A stretch of 64,000 nucleotides of DNA, taken from Oricola nitratireducens (GTDB lineage Bacteria; Pseudomonadota; Alphaproteobacteria; Rhizobiales; Rhizobiaceae). The stretch spans positions 1 through 64,000 of the forward strand of contig NZ_JACZCS010000039.1 in NCBI RefSeq assembly GCF_014904745.1. Direction: 5' to 3'. This document shows positions 25,553-34,786 of the stretch, in pieces. Made by a program: the position numbers and the translations under genes. Each line of letters starts with the position of its first letter. Position 1 is the stretch's first letter. Under the pieces are notes generated by a model, which was given only the letters and a program-made list of their open reading frames with translations, was not told the DNA's origin and made no database searches.

Positions 25553-25680
25553 CGGGCGGTGGCGCATATCCACCGCCCGACAACAATTTCTTCTAATGTG
25601 TCGGATTTGCAACAACGCCGTTTTTCGGCGCGAAATTGCATTGTATCCGCCGAAATCGGGTGAATTTCGCCGGTTTTTTT
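25553..25680 (+). terminator. Two hairpins after valS
   Basis: CGGGCGGTGG (25553-25562) pairs with CCACCGCCCG (25570-25579). Further on, CCG-C-CGAAAT (25647-25656) pairs, with one C-C mismatch, with ATTTCG-C-CGG (25664-25673), followed by seven T (25674-25680), a good terminator. The 306 bp between valS and the porin gene hold these and probably the porin promoter; no gene is seen. Confidence 0.65.
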
Positions 25681-25845
25681 GCCGTTCCATTCCGTTGACG
25701 TAAAGGTAAGTCGGTCGAGAATCGCAAAACTTACGTCGGGGCGACAAGGCCAATTAACGGAATGTGGCGTTCCTGCGGCCATAATGCGCTTGAAAAGACG
25801 GCGGCCTTCTTATCAAAAAGGAGAAAAGCATTGGTGGAGGATGGG

Positions 25846-27072
25846 ATGCTTCGGGGATCTAAAACACTTCTTATCGGCATGGCTTTCGCTTCGGCCTTTT
25901 CGGGCAGCGCATGGGCGGGCGGCTTCAGCCGTGGCACGGCGGACACGGACATCCTGTTCGAGGACGGCAATTTCGTCATGCGGGCGGGCGCGCTCTATGT
26001 CGCGCCGCAGCGGGGATATGACTCCGTCACAATCGGGGGCGTCTCCACTGCCAGCACCGACGGGAACTACCTGGACAGCTATATGGTCCCGGGCGTTGCG
26101 CTGAAGTTGAACCTGACGGACGATGTTCGCTGTGCGGGCACCTACACACAGCCCTTCGGTGCGAATGCGACCTACGGTCCCCAAGCAATCACGGCTGGCA
26201 TCACCGCAGATGCACTTGACGGCGCCGGGGTAAATTCCTCCGGAACCGCTTACACGAAATTTTCGACCGACGAATTCGGATTGACCTGCGGTTACAAATT
26301 CAATGCCGGCAAGGGTAATTTCTGGCTGATGGGCGGCGGCTTTTTGGAGTCGATCTCCTATAACGAGGGCAACCGGATCGGCAATGCGACCCTGGGGCCG
26401 ATCGGTGCGCTTTCGCTGCACGAAGGAATGGTTCCCGGCTTCCGCCTCGGCGCGGCTTATGAAATCCCCGAGATCGCGCTGCGGGTTCAGGCCATGTACC
26501 GGTCCCAGGTCGAACACAACCTGACCGGGTCGTTCTCGGTCACCGGTTTCGGCGTTTTGAATGCGGCCTCGATCGGTTCGGCTACGATGCCGCAGAGCTT
26601 CGAGGTCAAGGCGCAAACCGGTATCGCGCCGACGTGGCTGGCATTCGGCTCGCTGAAGTGGACGGACTGGAGCGTCCTGCAGACGCTGAATTACACGACC
26701 ACCGGTGCTAGACAGAAAGACTTCTTCTACAAGGACGGCTGGACGGTGACGGGCGGTATCGGTCACAGCTTCACGGACCATCTGTCCGGCCTGGTCAGCC
26801 TGACCTGGGATTCCGGTGTCTCGACGACGGAAGACGTCAACAAAGACACGTTCACGTTCGCGACCGGCGTATCGCTCAAGGGTGACAATGGCGGCGAATT
26901 CCGCGTCGGCGGCGCGGTCAGTTATTTGCAGGGCGGCTCCGTCGCTCAAGCCGCCACCTGCCTAGACGGCAACGCGACAATTTGCGGAAGCGGCGTGGGC
27001 GCAGCCTATGCGAACACGGTCGGCAATGACTGGTCGTTTGCTCTTGGCGCGTCGTTCAATCTCAACTTCTGA
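25846..27072 (+). CDS. FadL/OMPP1-family outer membrane transporter
   Basis: A 408-residue outer-membrane beta-barrel of the FadL/TodX family. A signal peptide ends near SAWAGG (about residue 24), so the mature protein starts GGFSRG, like FadL members. Repeated amphipathic strands and the closing VGNDWSFALGASFNLNF with terminal Phe are typical. Such proteins take up long-chain fatty acids or hydrophobic compounds. The start is uncertain: ATG 25846 has GGAGG six bases upstream, while TTG 25831 has AAGGAG seven bases upstream. It is a single-gene unit with a strong terminator. Confidence 0.85.
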   Translation: MLRGSKTLLIGMAFASAFSGSAWAGGFSRGTADTDILFEDGNFVMRAGALYVAPQRGYDSVTIGGVSTASTDGNYLDSYMVPGVALKLNLTDDVRCAGTYTQPFGANATYGPQAITAGITADALDGAGVNSSGTAYTKFSTDEFGLTCGYKFNAGKGNFWLMGGGFLESISYNEGNRIGNATLGPIGALSLHEGMVPGFRLGAAYEIPEIALRVQAMYRSQVEHNLTGSFSVTGFGVLNAASIGSATMPQSFEVKAQTGIAPTWLAFGSLKWTDWSVLQTLNYTTTGARQKDFFYKDGWTVTGGIGHSFTDHLSGLVSLTWDSGVSTTEDVNKDTFTFATGVSLKGDNGGEFRVGGAVSYLQGGSVAQAATCLDGNATICGSGVGAAYANTVGNDWSFALGASFNLNF

Positions 27073-27094
27073 GCGATACGAACTCTGATAATGA

Positions 27095-27119
27095 CCCCGC
27101 CGTTTTCGGCGGGGTTTTT
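27095..27119 (+). terminator. Rho-independent terminator after the FadL-type gene
   Basis: CCCCGCCG (27095-27102), loop TTTT, CGGCGGGG (27107-27114), then TTTTT (27115-27119). A textbook strong terminator 22 bases after the stop. Confidence 0.95.
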
Positions 27120-27333
27120 GTTTGCCTTTCGTCCGGCATGACGGGTCTATTGCCGTCGAAACAAACCCGCTGAAAACGCCCGTTCTTGTGACGATTTGGC
27201 AACACCTTCCGCCTAAGATTTCATTTAGAACGCCTTGCGGGCCGTGTGCCCATATGCCGCCATAAACCCGGCGCATCGCATCAGTGCAGGGCGTCCGGAC
27301 GACATGATCGGCGCTGGCGAGGGACAGGATTTG

Positions 27334-27630
27334 ATGGACGCGATAGCCATTTCGGAAGCCAGTTTGCCGCGCCGTCACATGACGGGCAGGCCGGCGCGCG
27401 CGCCGCATCGTTCCTCCCTTCATTCCATGGAGCTTCTCGAGCAGGCGGTCGTGCCGCCCGCGGGCGGCATGGCCGCGGTAAACGGAGTGCCGCGCGAAAC
27501 CGATCATACTTCTGGCGTGTTGTGGATTTACGCCCGAACTGTTGGCGATGTGCGGCACCGCGCCCCATCCCGGCGGGGCGAAAGAGAAACCGAATTGCGC
27601 CGATATACAGGAATGCGTTTGTCAAAATGA
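27334..27630 (+). CDS. Doubtful 98-residue ORF overlapping the exoR start
   Basis: The 500 bp between the porin terminator and exoR contain one plus-strand frame of note: MDAIAISEASLPRRH..., with AGGA before the ATG, ending in a TGA that overlaps the exoR ATG as ATGA. Overlap of this kind suggests translational coupling, but the protein is Arg/Ala/Pro-rich, matches no family I know, and could be a chance frame in GC-rich DNA. The rest of 27120-27626 shows nothing else supportable; the exoR promoter and leader must lie here. Confidence 0.25.
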   Translation: MDAIAISEASLPRRHMTGRPARAPHRSSLHSMELLEQAVVPPAGGMAAVNGVPRETDHTSGVLWIYARTVGDVRHRAPSRRGERETELRRYTGMRLSK

Positions 27631-28430
27631 CCACCATACGGTCCAACGAAAACAACCAGGTCCGCACCGGTACCGCGTTTGCAGCCGCGGTGTGCGGGTT
27701 TGCGCTCATGCTGGCGGCTGCCGGCGTCAATCCGTGTTTCGCGCAGTCGAAGGATGGCGACCAGAAGAGCCCGTGGATGCTGTTCCGGTTCGGATTTTCC
27801 GCCTACAAGGACGGCCGCAAGGACGAGGCGCTGAAAGCCTATCGCGACGCCGCCGAGCGCGGCCATGCGGGCGCACGCTGGAAGCTCGCGACCATGTATG
27901 CGTCCGGCGACGGCGTGCAGGAAGACGACTATGAGGCTTTCCGGCTCTATGAGGGCCTGGTCAACGAAGGCGCCGCGCCCGGCACCCGCGACGAGACTTT
28001 CGTTGCGCATGCACTAATGTCGCTGGCGAATTATCTGCGCCGCGGCATTCCCAATTCACCGATTTCGGCCGACCCGATGCGCGCGCGCCAGCTGTTCCTG
28101 CAGGCGGCGAGCCAGTTCGGCGACGCCGACGCACAATTCGAACTCGGGCGGATGTACCTGACCGGGGAGGGGGGGCCGGCCGATCCGGTGCAGGCGGCGC
28201 GCTGGTTCAATCTCGCGGCCCACAAGGGCCATGTCGGTTCGGAAGCGATGCTCGGCAAGATCCTGTTCGATTCCGGCAAGACAGTGCGCGGCCTGTCGAT
28301 CCTGACCACCGCACTCGACAAGGCGAAGGATCCGGAGCGGCACTGGATTCGCGCGCTGCAGGAAGAAGCTTTCGCGGTGGCCTCGGAAGCCGACCGGCGC
28401 ACCGCTATCGCGCTTGCCGCCCAGAACTAG
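27627..28430 (+). CDS. exoR: ExoR-type periplasmic Sel1-repeat regulator
   Basis: A 267-residue exported protein with a signal peptide (hydrophobic 17-33, cleavage after about Ala39, CFA-Q) and Sel1-like helical repeats: FGFSAYKDGRKDEALKAYRD, GHAGARWKLATMYASGDG, ADAQFELGRMYLTGEGG and a C-terminal ADRRTAIAL. Length, repeats and ending match rhizobial ExoR, which binds the periplasmic domain of the kinase ExoS and holds the ExoS/ChvI two-component system inactive. That system controls succinoglycan, motility and acid response. exoS/chvI are not in the window. Two Cys residues in the signal region are unusual. Confidence 0.85.
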   Translation: MTTIRSNENNQVRTGTAFAAAVCGFALMLAAAGVNPCFAQSKDGDQKSPWMLFRFGFSAYKDGRKDEALKAYRDAAERGHAGARWKLATMYASGDGVQEDDYEAFRLYEGLVNEGAAPGTRDETFVAHALMSLANYLRRGIPNSPISADPMRARQLFLQAASQFGDADAQFELGRMYLTGEGGPADPVQAARWFNLAAHKGHVGSEAMLGKILFDSGKTVRGLSILTTALDKAKDPERHWIRALQEEAFAVASEADRRTAIALAAQN

Positions 28431-28436
28431 GCACGT

Positions 28437-28706
28437 TCAGCCTCTTGCGGCGATCCAGTCGGACTGATGCGGCGCTTGCGCTGTCGGGCAATCGTTTTCC
28501 AGTATTTTCCATGAGGTGTTGTTGAGAACCCGGGCGCAGCGCGCGAGTTTCATGCCGGATGCCGTCTTGAGGCAGACGGTCTCGCCTTCCGGAATGTCGG
28601 TGCCGTTGCCGCGGCACGTGCAGTTGTCGCCGGCGAATGCCGCGCCTGCCGATGCTGCAAGGCCCGCCGTCAGGACAAGGGGTAAAATCGTTGCTGATAG
28701 CCGCAT
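28437..28706 (-). CDS. Small secreted cysteine-containing protein
   Basis: An 89-residue protein with a clear signal peptide (cleavage after AGAAFA, about residue 24), leaving a mature part of about 65 residues with five Cys: NCTCRGNG, VCLKT, ARCARVLNNTSWKI and DCP. The pattern C-x-C...G...C...R.C...LNN.SW...CP recurs in small periplasmic proteins of rhizobia; function unknown, probably disulfide-stabilised. AAAGGAG lies seven bases before the ATG. It converges on exoR, six bases apart, and is 61 bp after xthA on the same strand. Confidence 0.75.
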   Translation of the reverse strand: MRLSATILPLVLTAGLAASAGAAFAGDNCTCRGNGTDIPEGETVCLKTASGMKLARCARVLNNTSWKILENDCPTAQAPHQSDWIAARG

Positions 28707-28767
28707 GATCCGCTCCTTTGCGGGCCCAAAATACCACGGGATGCGGCGACGGCAAAGGAGGGCCGCT

Positions 28768-29550
28768 TCAGGCGGCGTAATCGATGACGACGGGAACGTG
28801 GTCCGACGGCTTTTCCCAGGCGCGGACATGCTTGTCGATTTCGGCGGAACGCAACCGGTTGGCGGCCTCTGGCGACAGCAGGAGATGATCGATGCGGATA
28901 CCGTTGTTCTTCTGCCAGGCGCCGGCCTGATAGTCCCAGAACGTGTAGACACCCGGCGCGTCGGTGACCGCGCGGACGGCCTCGGTCAGCCCGAGATTTA
29001 CCAGTTTGCGGAATGCGGTGCGGCTTTCCGGGCGGAACAGCGCGTCGCCCTCCCACACTTTCGGATCGTGGCAGTCTTCCGGCATCGGGATGACGTTGTA
29101 GTCGCCGGCAAGGATGAACGGCTCCTCGAGCGCGAGCCTCTCCTCGGTCCATGCGTGCAGCCGGTCCATCCATGACAGCTTGTAGGGGAATTTCTCGCTG
29201 TCGACCGGATTGCCGTTCGGCAGATAGAGCGAAACGACGCGCAACACGCCGCCCGGCGTCGAAAACACGCCTTCGATGAACCGCGCCTGGACGTCATCAT
29301 CGCCGCCGGGAAGGCCGCGATTGACTTCGTCGAAGGGCAATTTCGACACGAGGGCGACGCCGTTGAAACCCTTCTGGCCGTGGGTCTCGACATGGTATCC
29401 CAGCGCCTCGATATCCTCGCGCGGAAAGTTCTCGTCGACGGATTTGATCTCCTGCAGACAGGCGATGTCAGGAGCGGCTTGTTCCAGCCAACTCTTCACA
29501 GTGTCGAGCCGGGCCTTGATGCCGTTGATGTTCCAAGTCGCGATTTTCAT
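28768..29550 (-). CDS. xthA: Exodeoxyribonuclease III (AP endonuclease)
   Basis: A 260-residue Mg-dependent nuclease of the exonuclease III family, acting in base-excision repair on abasic sites and 3' blocked ends. Motifs in order: TWNINGIKARL, CLQEIKSVD (catalytic Glu), YLPNGNPVDSEKF, LAGDYNVIPMPEDC, FWDYQAGAWQKNNGIRIDHLLLS and the final DHVPVVIDY. Full length. Confidence 0.95.
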   Translation of the reverse strand: MKIATWNINGIKARLDTVKSWLEQAAPDIACLQEIKSVDENFPREDIEALGYHVETHGQKGFNGVALVSKLPFDEVNRGLPGGDDDVQARFIEGVFSTPGGVLRVVSLYLPNGNPVDSEKFPYKLSWMDRLHAWTEERLALEEPFILAGDYNVIPMPEDCHDPKVWEGDALFRPESRTAFRKLVNLGLTEAVRAVTDAPGVYTFWDYQAGAWQKNNGIRIDHLLLSPEAANRLRSAEIDKHVRAWEKPSDHVPVVIDYAA

Positions 29551-29663
29551 TGATTTTCCTGCCGATAACCGGGCGCGGGCGCCGATGACTGCTTGTCAGA
29601 CTGTCACGATCGGGTAGCCTTTTTCAATGGGAGAGGGAAATCTCTCAGGAGAAGGGGACTGAA

Positions 29664-31097
29664 ATGGCAGACACAGCAATCGGCACAGCGGAACAGCTGC
29701 GCGATCCCAACTACACGCCGCCGCTGGCGCATGCGGTGCCGCTCGGCATCCAGCATGTGCTCGCTATGTTCGTTTCGAACGTGACGCCGGCGATCATCGT
29801 GGCGGGCGCAGCCGGTTTCGGCTTCGGATCGAACTCACCCGATTTCCCGAGCATGATCTACATGATCCAGATGTCGATGCTGTTCGCCGGCATCGCCACG
29901 CTTTTCCAGACAATCGGTTTCGGCCCGGTTGGCGCGCGGCTTCCGATCGTGCAGGGCACGAGCTTCGCCTTCCTGCCGGTGATGATCCCGGCGGTCGCGG
30001 GACAGGGCGTGGCCGGGATGGCCGGCCTGATGACCGGTGTCGCTATCGGCGGCTGCTTCCATTTCCTGCTCGGGACGGTGATCGGGCGTATCCGCTTCGC
30101 GTTGCCGCCGCTGGTGACGGGGCTGATCGTGCTGATGATCGGCCTGGCGTTGATCCGGGTCGGCATCCAGTATGCGGCCGGCGGCGTTCCGCTGATCGGC
30201 AAGCCGGAATACGGCTCGCTGGCGATGTGGTTTCCGGCGATCGTCGTCATCCTGGTCACGCTCGGTGTCAAGTTCTTCGCGCGCGGCCTCATGTCTGTCG
30301 CGGCGGTGCTGATCGGCCTGATTGCGGGCTATGTCGTCGCCTACTTCATGGGGCAAGTCAGCTTCGGCAATGTCGGCAATGCAGCGGTTTTCGCGCTGCC
30401 GATGCCGTTCAAGTGGGGCGTCGAATTCGATGCGGCGATCATCATCGGCATGTGCCTGATGGCGGTCGTGTCGGCGATCGAGACGGTGGGAGACACGTCC
30501 GGCATCACCAAGGGCGGTGCGGGCCGCGAGGCGACCGACAAGGAAATCGCCGGAGCGACCTTTGCGGACGGCCTTGGCACTGCGGTTGCCGGCGTGTTCG
30601 GCGGACTGCCGAATACGTCGTTCAGCCAGAATGTCGGCCTGATCTCGATGACCGGCGTGATGAGCCGGCATGTCGTGACCTATGGCGCGATCTTCCTGAT
30701 CATATGCGGCCTGGTCCCGAAATTCGGCGCTGTGGTGTCGACGGTTCCGATCAACGTGCTCGGCGGCGGCGTCATCGTGATGTTCGGGATGGTCGCCGCG
30801 GCCGGCGTCAACATGCTGTCCGACGTCACGTGGAACCGCCGCAACATGGTGATCTTCGCCCTGGCGCTTTCCGTTGGCCTCGGCTTGCAGCTCGAACCCG
30901 GCGCCTTGCAGCATCTCGGCAAGACCGCGCAGATCCTGCTGACGTCCGGGCTTCTTCCGGCGGCAATCATCGCGGTCGTGCTCAATCTGGTGATCCCGGT
31001 CGAGGCGGGCGACGACGAGAATGCGGGCGATGATGAAGTCGCTTACGCCGAAGCGGGCGGTCTGGCGAACCAGAGCGCCGAAGCGAAAGCGAAGTAG
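29664..31097 (+). CDS. NCS2-family nucleobase permease (xanthine/uric acid type)
   Basis: A 477-residue inner-membrane transporter with about 14 hydrophobic segments. The NCS2 hallmarks are IVQGTSFAFLPVM (TM3), VSAIETVGDTSGITKGG (TM8, substrate and proton Glu), and QNVGLISMTGVMSR (NAT signature near TM10). The combination fits proton-coupled xanthine or uric acid permeases of the UacT/XanQ/PbuX group rather than UraA. AGGAGAAGGGG precedes the ATG. The substrate is inferred from family only; no purine catabolism genes are adjacent. Confidence 0.88.
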   Translation: MADTAIGTAEQLRDPNYTPPLAHAVPLGIQHVLAMFVSNVTPAIIVAGAAGFGFGSNSPDFPSMIYMIQMSMLFAGIATLFQTIGFGPVGARLPIVQGTSFAFLPVMIPAVAGQGVAGMAGLMTGVAIGGCFHFLLGTVIGRIRFALPPLVTGLIVLMIGLALIRVGIQYAAGGVPLIGKPEYGSLAMWFPAIVVILVTLGVKFFARGLMSVAAVLIGLIAGYVVAYFMGQVSFGNVGNAAVFALPMPFKWGVEFDAAIIIGMCLMAVVSAIETVGDTSGITKGGAGREATDKEIAGATFADGLGTAVAGVFGGLPNTSFSQNVGLISMTGVMSRHVVTYGAIFLIICGLVPKFGAVVSTVPINVLGGGVIVMFGMVAAAGVNMLSDVTWNRRNMVIFALALSVGLGLQLEPGALQHLGKTAQILLTSGLLPAAIIAVVLNLVIPVEAGDDENAGDDEVAYAEAGGLANQSAEAKAK

Positions 31098-31142
31098 AAG
31101 GGACAAGGGACCGCTTCGCGGCAGCTTTCCCTCAGCCATGCG

Positions 31143-31169
31143 AAAGGCCCGGAGCGATCCGGGCCTTTT
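31143..31169. terminator. Bidirectional terminator between permease and erpA
   Basis: AAAGGCCCGG (31143-31152), loop AGCGAT, CCGGGCCTTTT (31159-31169). T tracts occur on both strands, and convergent genes end on either side (31097 and 31187), so it probably serves both. Confidence 0.85.
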
Positions 31170-31186
31170 CGTTGAAGCAACCGCGA

Positions 31187-31540
31187 TCAGATGGAAAAAC
31201 TGGTCCCGCAGCCGCAGGAGGCGACCGCGTTGGGATTGCGGATCTGGAACGATTGACCGATCAGGTCGTCGACGAAATCGATCTCCGATCCGGCGAGATA
31301 AACCATGGACAGGGAATCGATCAGCACGGTCGCGCCGTTCTTTTCAATGACGATGTCATCGTCGGCGGGGCCGGGGACAAGGTCGAACTTGTAGGAAAAG
31401 CCGGAGCAGCCGCCGCCCTCCACCGAAATGCGGAAGGCGCGGTTATCGGCTTCTCCGGCCAGGATTTTCGATACGCGCGCGGCGCAGGCGTCGGTCACGG
31501 TGACGTCCTTGTCGGCCATTTTTCCCGGATGCGCGGTCAT
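31187..31540 (-). CDS. erpA: A-type iron-sulfur cluster insertion protein ErpA
   Basis: A 117-residue A-type carrier that passes Fe-S clusters to apo-proteins. The three Cys ligands are in EGGGCSGFSYKF (about 45) and SCGCGTSF (about 109 and 111). Family strand LIDSLSMVYLAGSEIDFV is present. GGGA occurs before an internal ATG at 31519, so the protein may start there (MADKDV). It is divergent from the dGTPase gene, as in many rhizobial genomes. Confidence 0.92.
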   Translation of the reverse strand: MTAHPGKMADKDVTVTDACAARVSKILAGEADNRAFRISVEGGGCSGFSYKFDLVPGPADDDIVIEKNGATVLIDSLSMVYLAGSEIDFVDDLIGQSFQIRNPNAVASCGCGTSFSI

Positions 31541-31665
31541 GATCTCGTTCCCATCGCCGGTTTCGGTTCACACGGTGTTCAACTCGTACCATCATAGGTA
31601 TGAAGCAGCGCCGTCCGCGTCAATACGGGCGTCAGCGGCGGCGGGGCAGGGAGAGTGACGCGATC

Positions 31666-32895
31666 ATGCAGCCGGTATCCGACGAAACGTTGCAGGGCAT
31701 CGGTTTCGGTCTTGGCGAGCGGGCGGTTTATGCGACCGATCCGGCGAAGAGCCGCGGGCGCTTCACCGAGGAACCGCGCAGCCGGACGCGCACCGAATTC
31801 CAGCGCGACCGTGACCGCATCGTTCATTCGACCGCCTTCCGGCGGCTGAAGCACAAGACGCAGGTGTTTTTCAGCCATGAGGGCGACCACTACCGCACGC
31901 GTCTGACGCATACGATCGAGGTGTCGCAGATCGCACGTGCGCTGGCGCGCGCCTTCCGGCTCGACGAGGATCTCGCCGAGGCGGTCGCGCTGGTGCATGA
32001 TTTCGGGCATACGCCGTTCGGCCACACCGGGGAGGATGTGCTCGACGAATGCATGGCCGGATATGGCGGCTTCGACCACAATGCCCAGGCGCTGCGGGTG
32101 GTGACGAAGCTGGAGCGGCGCTATGCCGAATTCGATGGCCTCAATCTGACCTGGGAGACGCTGGAAGGCTTGGTCAAGCACAACGGACCGCTGGTCGATC
32201 CGGCGACGGGGAAAGGCGTTCACGGGCCGGTTCCCCAGACGATCCTCAACTTCTGCGAATTGATGGATCTCGAAATCGACAAGCATGCCGGACTGGAAGC
32301 GCAACTGGCGGCGATCTCCGACGACATCGCCTACAACACGCACGATATCGACGACGGGCTGCGCGCCGGGCTCCTGACCTTCGACATGCTGCGCGAAGTG
32401 ACGCTGCCGCGCGAAATTCTCGACGAGGTCGACGGGCTGTATCCCGGCCTTGACGACAGCCGCCGTGGCCACGAGACGACGCGCCGGCTGATCACGCGCA
32501 TGGTCGAGGACGTGATCTCACAGACCGGCGCCAATCTCGAACGGCCGAAACCGGCCTCGGTCGCCGACATCTACGAGGCGGGCGAGACCATGGCGGTGTT
32601 CACGCCGGAGATGGCGGTTCTGGAAAAGGAACTGAAGACGTTCATGTTCGCCAACATGTACCGCCATCCGACCGTGATGCGGGTGCGCGCGCAGGCCGAG
32701 GACATCGTTCGCGACCTGTTTTCCGCATTCATGGAACATCCGGAGAAGATGGGCGGTATCTGGTCGGTGCAGTTCGCCCAGCTCGACGAAGCGGCTTTAG
32801 CGCGGCGCGTCGCCGACTATCTGGCGGGCATGACGGACACATTCGCGCAATCGGAACACCGCCGCCTGTTTGACCACACACCGGAATTGCGATAG
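31666..32895 (+). CDS. dgt: Deoxyguanosinetriphosphate triphosphohydrolase-like protein
   Basis: A 409-residue HD-domain phosphohydrolase of the dGTPase-like type 2 group. Motifs: [21 protein letters not shown]-like N-terminus, [13 protein letters not shown] (His of the metal site), [15 protein letters not shown] (HD and nearby His) and [15 protein letters not shown] (distal Asp). It removes triphosphate from dNTPs, lowering dNTP pools or cleaning damaged ones. Start ATG 31666; upstream codons lack support. It precedes argS by 54 bp on the same strand. Confidence 0.92.
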   Translation: MQPVSDETLQGIGFGLGERAVYATDPAKSRGRFTEEPRSRTRTEFQRDRDRIVHSTAFRRLKHKTQVFFSHEGDHYRTRLTHTIEVSQIARALARAFRLDEDLAEAVALVHDFGHTPFGHTGEDVLDECMAGYGGFDHNAQALRVVTKLERRYAEFDGLNLTWETLEGLVKHNGPLVDPATGKGVHGPVPQTILNFCELMDLEIDKHAGLEAQLAAISDDIAYNTHDIDDGLRAGLLTFDMLREVTLPREILDEVDGLYPGLDDSRRGHETTRRLITRMVEDVISQTGANLERPKPASVADIYEAGETMAVFTPEMAVLEKELKTFMFANMYRHPTVMRVRAQAEDIVRDLFSAFMEHPEKMGGIWSVQFAQLDEAALARRVADYLAGMTDTFAQSEHRRLFDHTPELR

Positions 32896-32949
32896 CCACG
32901 CCTCCGCGAACCGGATGCCGGTTCCCCGAATTCATCCAGGACCATGATC

Positions 32950-34698
32950 ATGAACATTTTCACCGAGTTCCGTCATCGGGTCATCAAGGCCGTGGAGACG
33001 CTTGGTGTGCAGGCGGCAAACGGCAGCGCGCTCGATTTCTCCAAGCTTGGCATCGAACCGCCGCGCGACCCGTCGCATGGCGACATCGCCACCAATGCGG
33101 CGCTGGTGCTGGCGAAGCAGGCCGGCATGCCGCCGCGCGAACTGGGCGAGAAACTGGCCGAAAAGCTGGCCGAAGACAGCGATGTCGAGGCGGCGGGCAT
33201 TGCCGGTCCGGGTTTCGTGAACCTGAAACTGGCGGACGGTTTCTGGCGCAAGCAGCTGGGCACGATGCTCGAACAGGAAACCGATTACGGCCGTTCCGAT
33301 CTCGGCGGCGGCGCGAAGATCAACGTGGAATACGTCTCCGCCAATCCGACCGGGCCGATGCATGTCGGCCATTGCCGGGGCGCCGTCGTCGGCGACGCGC
33401 TTGCCAACCTGCTCGGTTTTGCCGGCTTTGAGGTGACCAAGGAATATTACATCAATGACGCCGGCGCGCAGATCGACGTGCTCGCCAAATCGGTGATGCT
33501 GCGCTACCGCGAGGCGCTCGGCGAGACAATCAGCGAGATCCCGGAAGGGCTTTATCCGGGCGATTACCTCGTGCCGGTCGGCGAGGCGCTGGCGAAGGAT
33601 TTCGGCCGCAGCCTTCTCGAAATGCCCGAGGACGAGGCGCTTGCCATCGTCAAGGACCGGTCGATCGACGCCATGATGGGGATGATCCGCGACGATCTCG
33701 ACGCGCTCAACGTGCATCACGACGTGTTCTTCTCCGAGCGGGACCTGCACGCCGACGGCGAGAAGCGCATCCGCATGGCGATCAACGAGCTGACGCTGAA
33801 CGGCCATGTCTACAAGGGCACGCTGCCGCCGCCGAAGGGACAGGTTCCCGAGGACTGGGAGGACCGCGAGCAGACGCTGTTCCGCTCGACGGCGGTCGGC
33901 GACGACATCGACCGGCCGCTGGTGAAGTCGGACGGGACCTATACCTATTTCGCCGCCGACCTGGCCTATTTCATGGACAAGTACAGGCGCGGTTACGCGG
34001 AGATGATCTATGTGCTGGGCGCCGACCATGGCGGCTATGTGAAGCGGCTGGAAGCGCTGGCGCGAGCCGTTTCGGGCGGGACGGTCAAGCTGACGGTGCT
34101 GCTGTGCCAACTCGTGAAGCTCTACCGCAACGGCGAGCCGGTGCGCATGTCGAAGCGGGCCGGCCAGTTCGTTACGCTGCGCGATGTCGTCGACGAGGTC
34201 GGGCGCGACCCGGTCCGGTTCATGATGCTGTACCGGAAGAACCTCGAACCGCTGGATTTCGATTTCGCCAAGGTGACGGAGCAGTCCAAGGACAATCCGG
34301 TTTTCTACGTGCAGTATGCGAGCGCGCGCTGCCATTCGGTGTTCCGCCAGGCCGCGGAGCAGTTCGGCGGCGAAGTCGTGGTGGAGCCGGGCGATCTCGA
34401 CCGGCTGACCGACGAGGCGGAAATCGCGCTGGTGCGCAAGCTCGCGGAGTATCCGCGCGTGATCGAGGCGGCGGCGCAGGCGCATGAACCGCACCGCATC
34501 GCCTTCTACCTTTACGATCTCGCCAGTGCCTTCCACGGCCACTGGAATCGTGGCACGGACAACAACGAATTACGCTTTATTAAGGTTAACGACCCACAAT
34601 TGACCCGTGCCAGACTGGGTCTGGTGCAGGGCGTGCTTTATGTGCTGCGATCGGGCCTTGCCATTGTTGGGGCTGATTCACCCGCGGAAATGCGGTAA
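32950..34698 (+). CDS. argS: Arginyl-tRNA synthetase
   Basis: A 582-residue class I synthetase charging tRNA-Arg. The HIGH motif is HVGH in [15 protein letters not shown] (about 138), the Add1 N-terminal domain precedes it, the second signature is [10 protein letters not shown], and the C-terminal DALR anticodon domain ends [20 protein letters not shown] and [10 protein letters not shown]. Of two close ATGs, the one at 32950 has AGGA eight bases upstream. It is followed 88 bp later by the SPOR protein gene, a rhizobial arrangement (dgt-argS-SPOR-nagZ-scpAB). Confidence 0.96.
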   Translation: MNIFTEFRHRVIKAVETLGVQAANGSALDFSKLGIEPPRDPSHGDIATNAALVLAKQAGMPPRELGEKLAEKLAEDSDVEAAGIAGPGFVNLKLADGFWRKQLGTMLEQETDYGRSDLGGGAKINVEYVSANPTGPMHVGHCRGAVVGDALANLLGFAGFEVTKEYYINDAGAQIDVLAKSVMLRYREALGETISEIPEGLYPGDYLVPVGEALAKDFGRSLLEMPEDEALAIVKDRSIDAMMGMIRDDLDALNVHHDVFFSERDLHADGEKRIRMAINELTLNGHVYKGTLPPPKGQVPEDWEDREQTLFRSTAVGDDIDRPLVKSDGTYTYFAADLAYFMDKYRRGYAEMIYVLGADHGGYVKRLEALARAVSGGTVKLTVLLCQLVKLYRNGEPVRMSKRAGQFVTLRDVVDEVGRDPVRFMMLYRKNLEPLDFDFAKVTEQSKDNPVFYVQYASARCHSVFRQAAEQFGGEVVVEPGDLDRLTDEAEIALVRKLAEYPRVIEAAAQAHEPHRIAFYLYDLASAFHGHWNRGTDNNELRFIKVNDPQLTRARLGLVQGVLYVLRSGLAIVGADSPAEMR

Positions 34699-34786
34699 AA
34701 CCCTGTCACCTTTTGCCCATAATACGCTGGCAATGAGCGTAATCGGGGATAAAACGTCCCCTGGGTAAGGCGTACGGGGTACCGGC

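Noticed and set aside
23804-25753. 649-residue open frame antisense to valS
   Set aside because: Arg/Leu/Asp-rich antisense product of a GC-rich coding region with no family motif; valS on the other strand is certain.
29551-29663. Purine or xanthine riboswitch before the NCS2 permease
   Set aside because: The 113-bp leader shows only a short GAGAG/CTCTC repeat and none of the conserved cores of known purine riboswitches that I can recognise.
32932-34542. 536-residue open frame antisense to argS
   Set aside because: Mirror of the argS codon pattern; the protein shows no domain.
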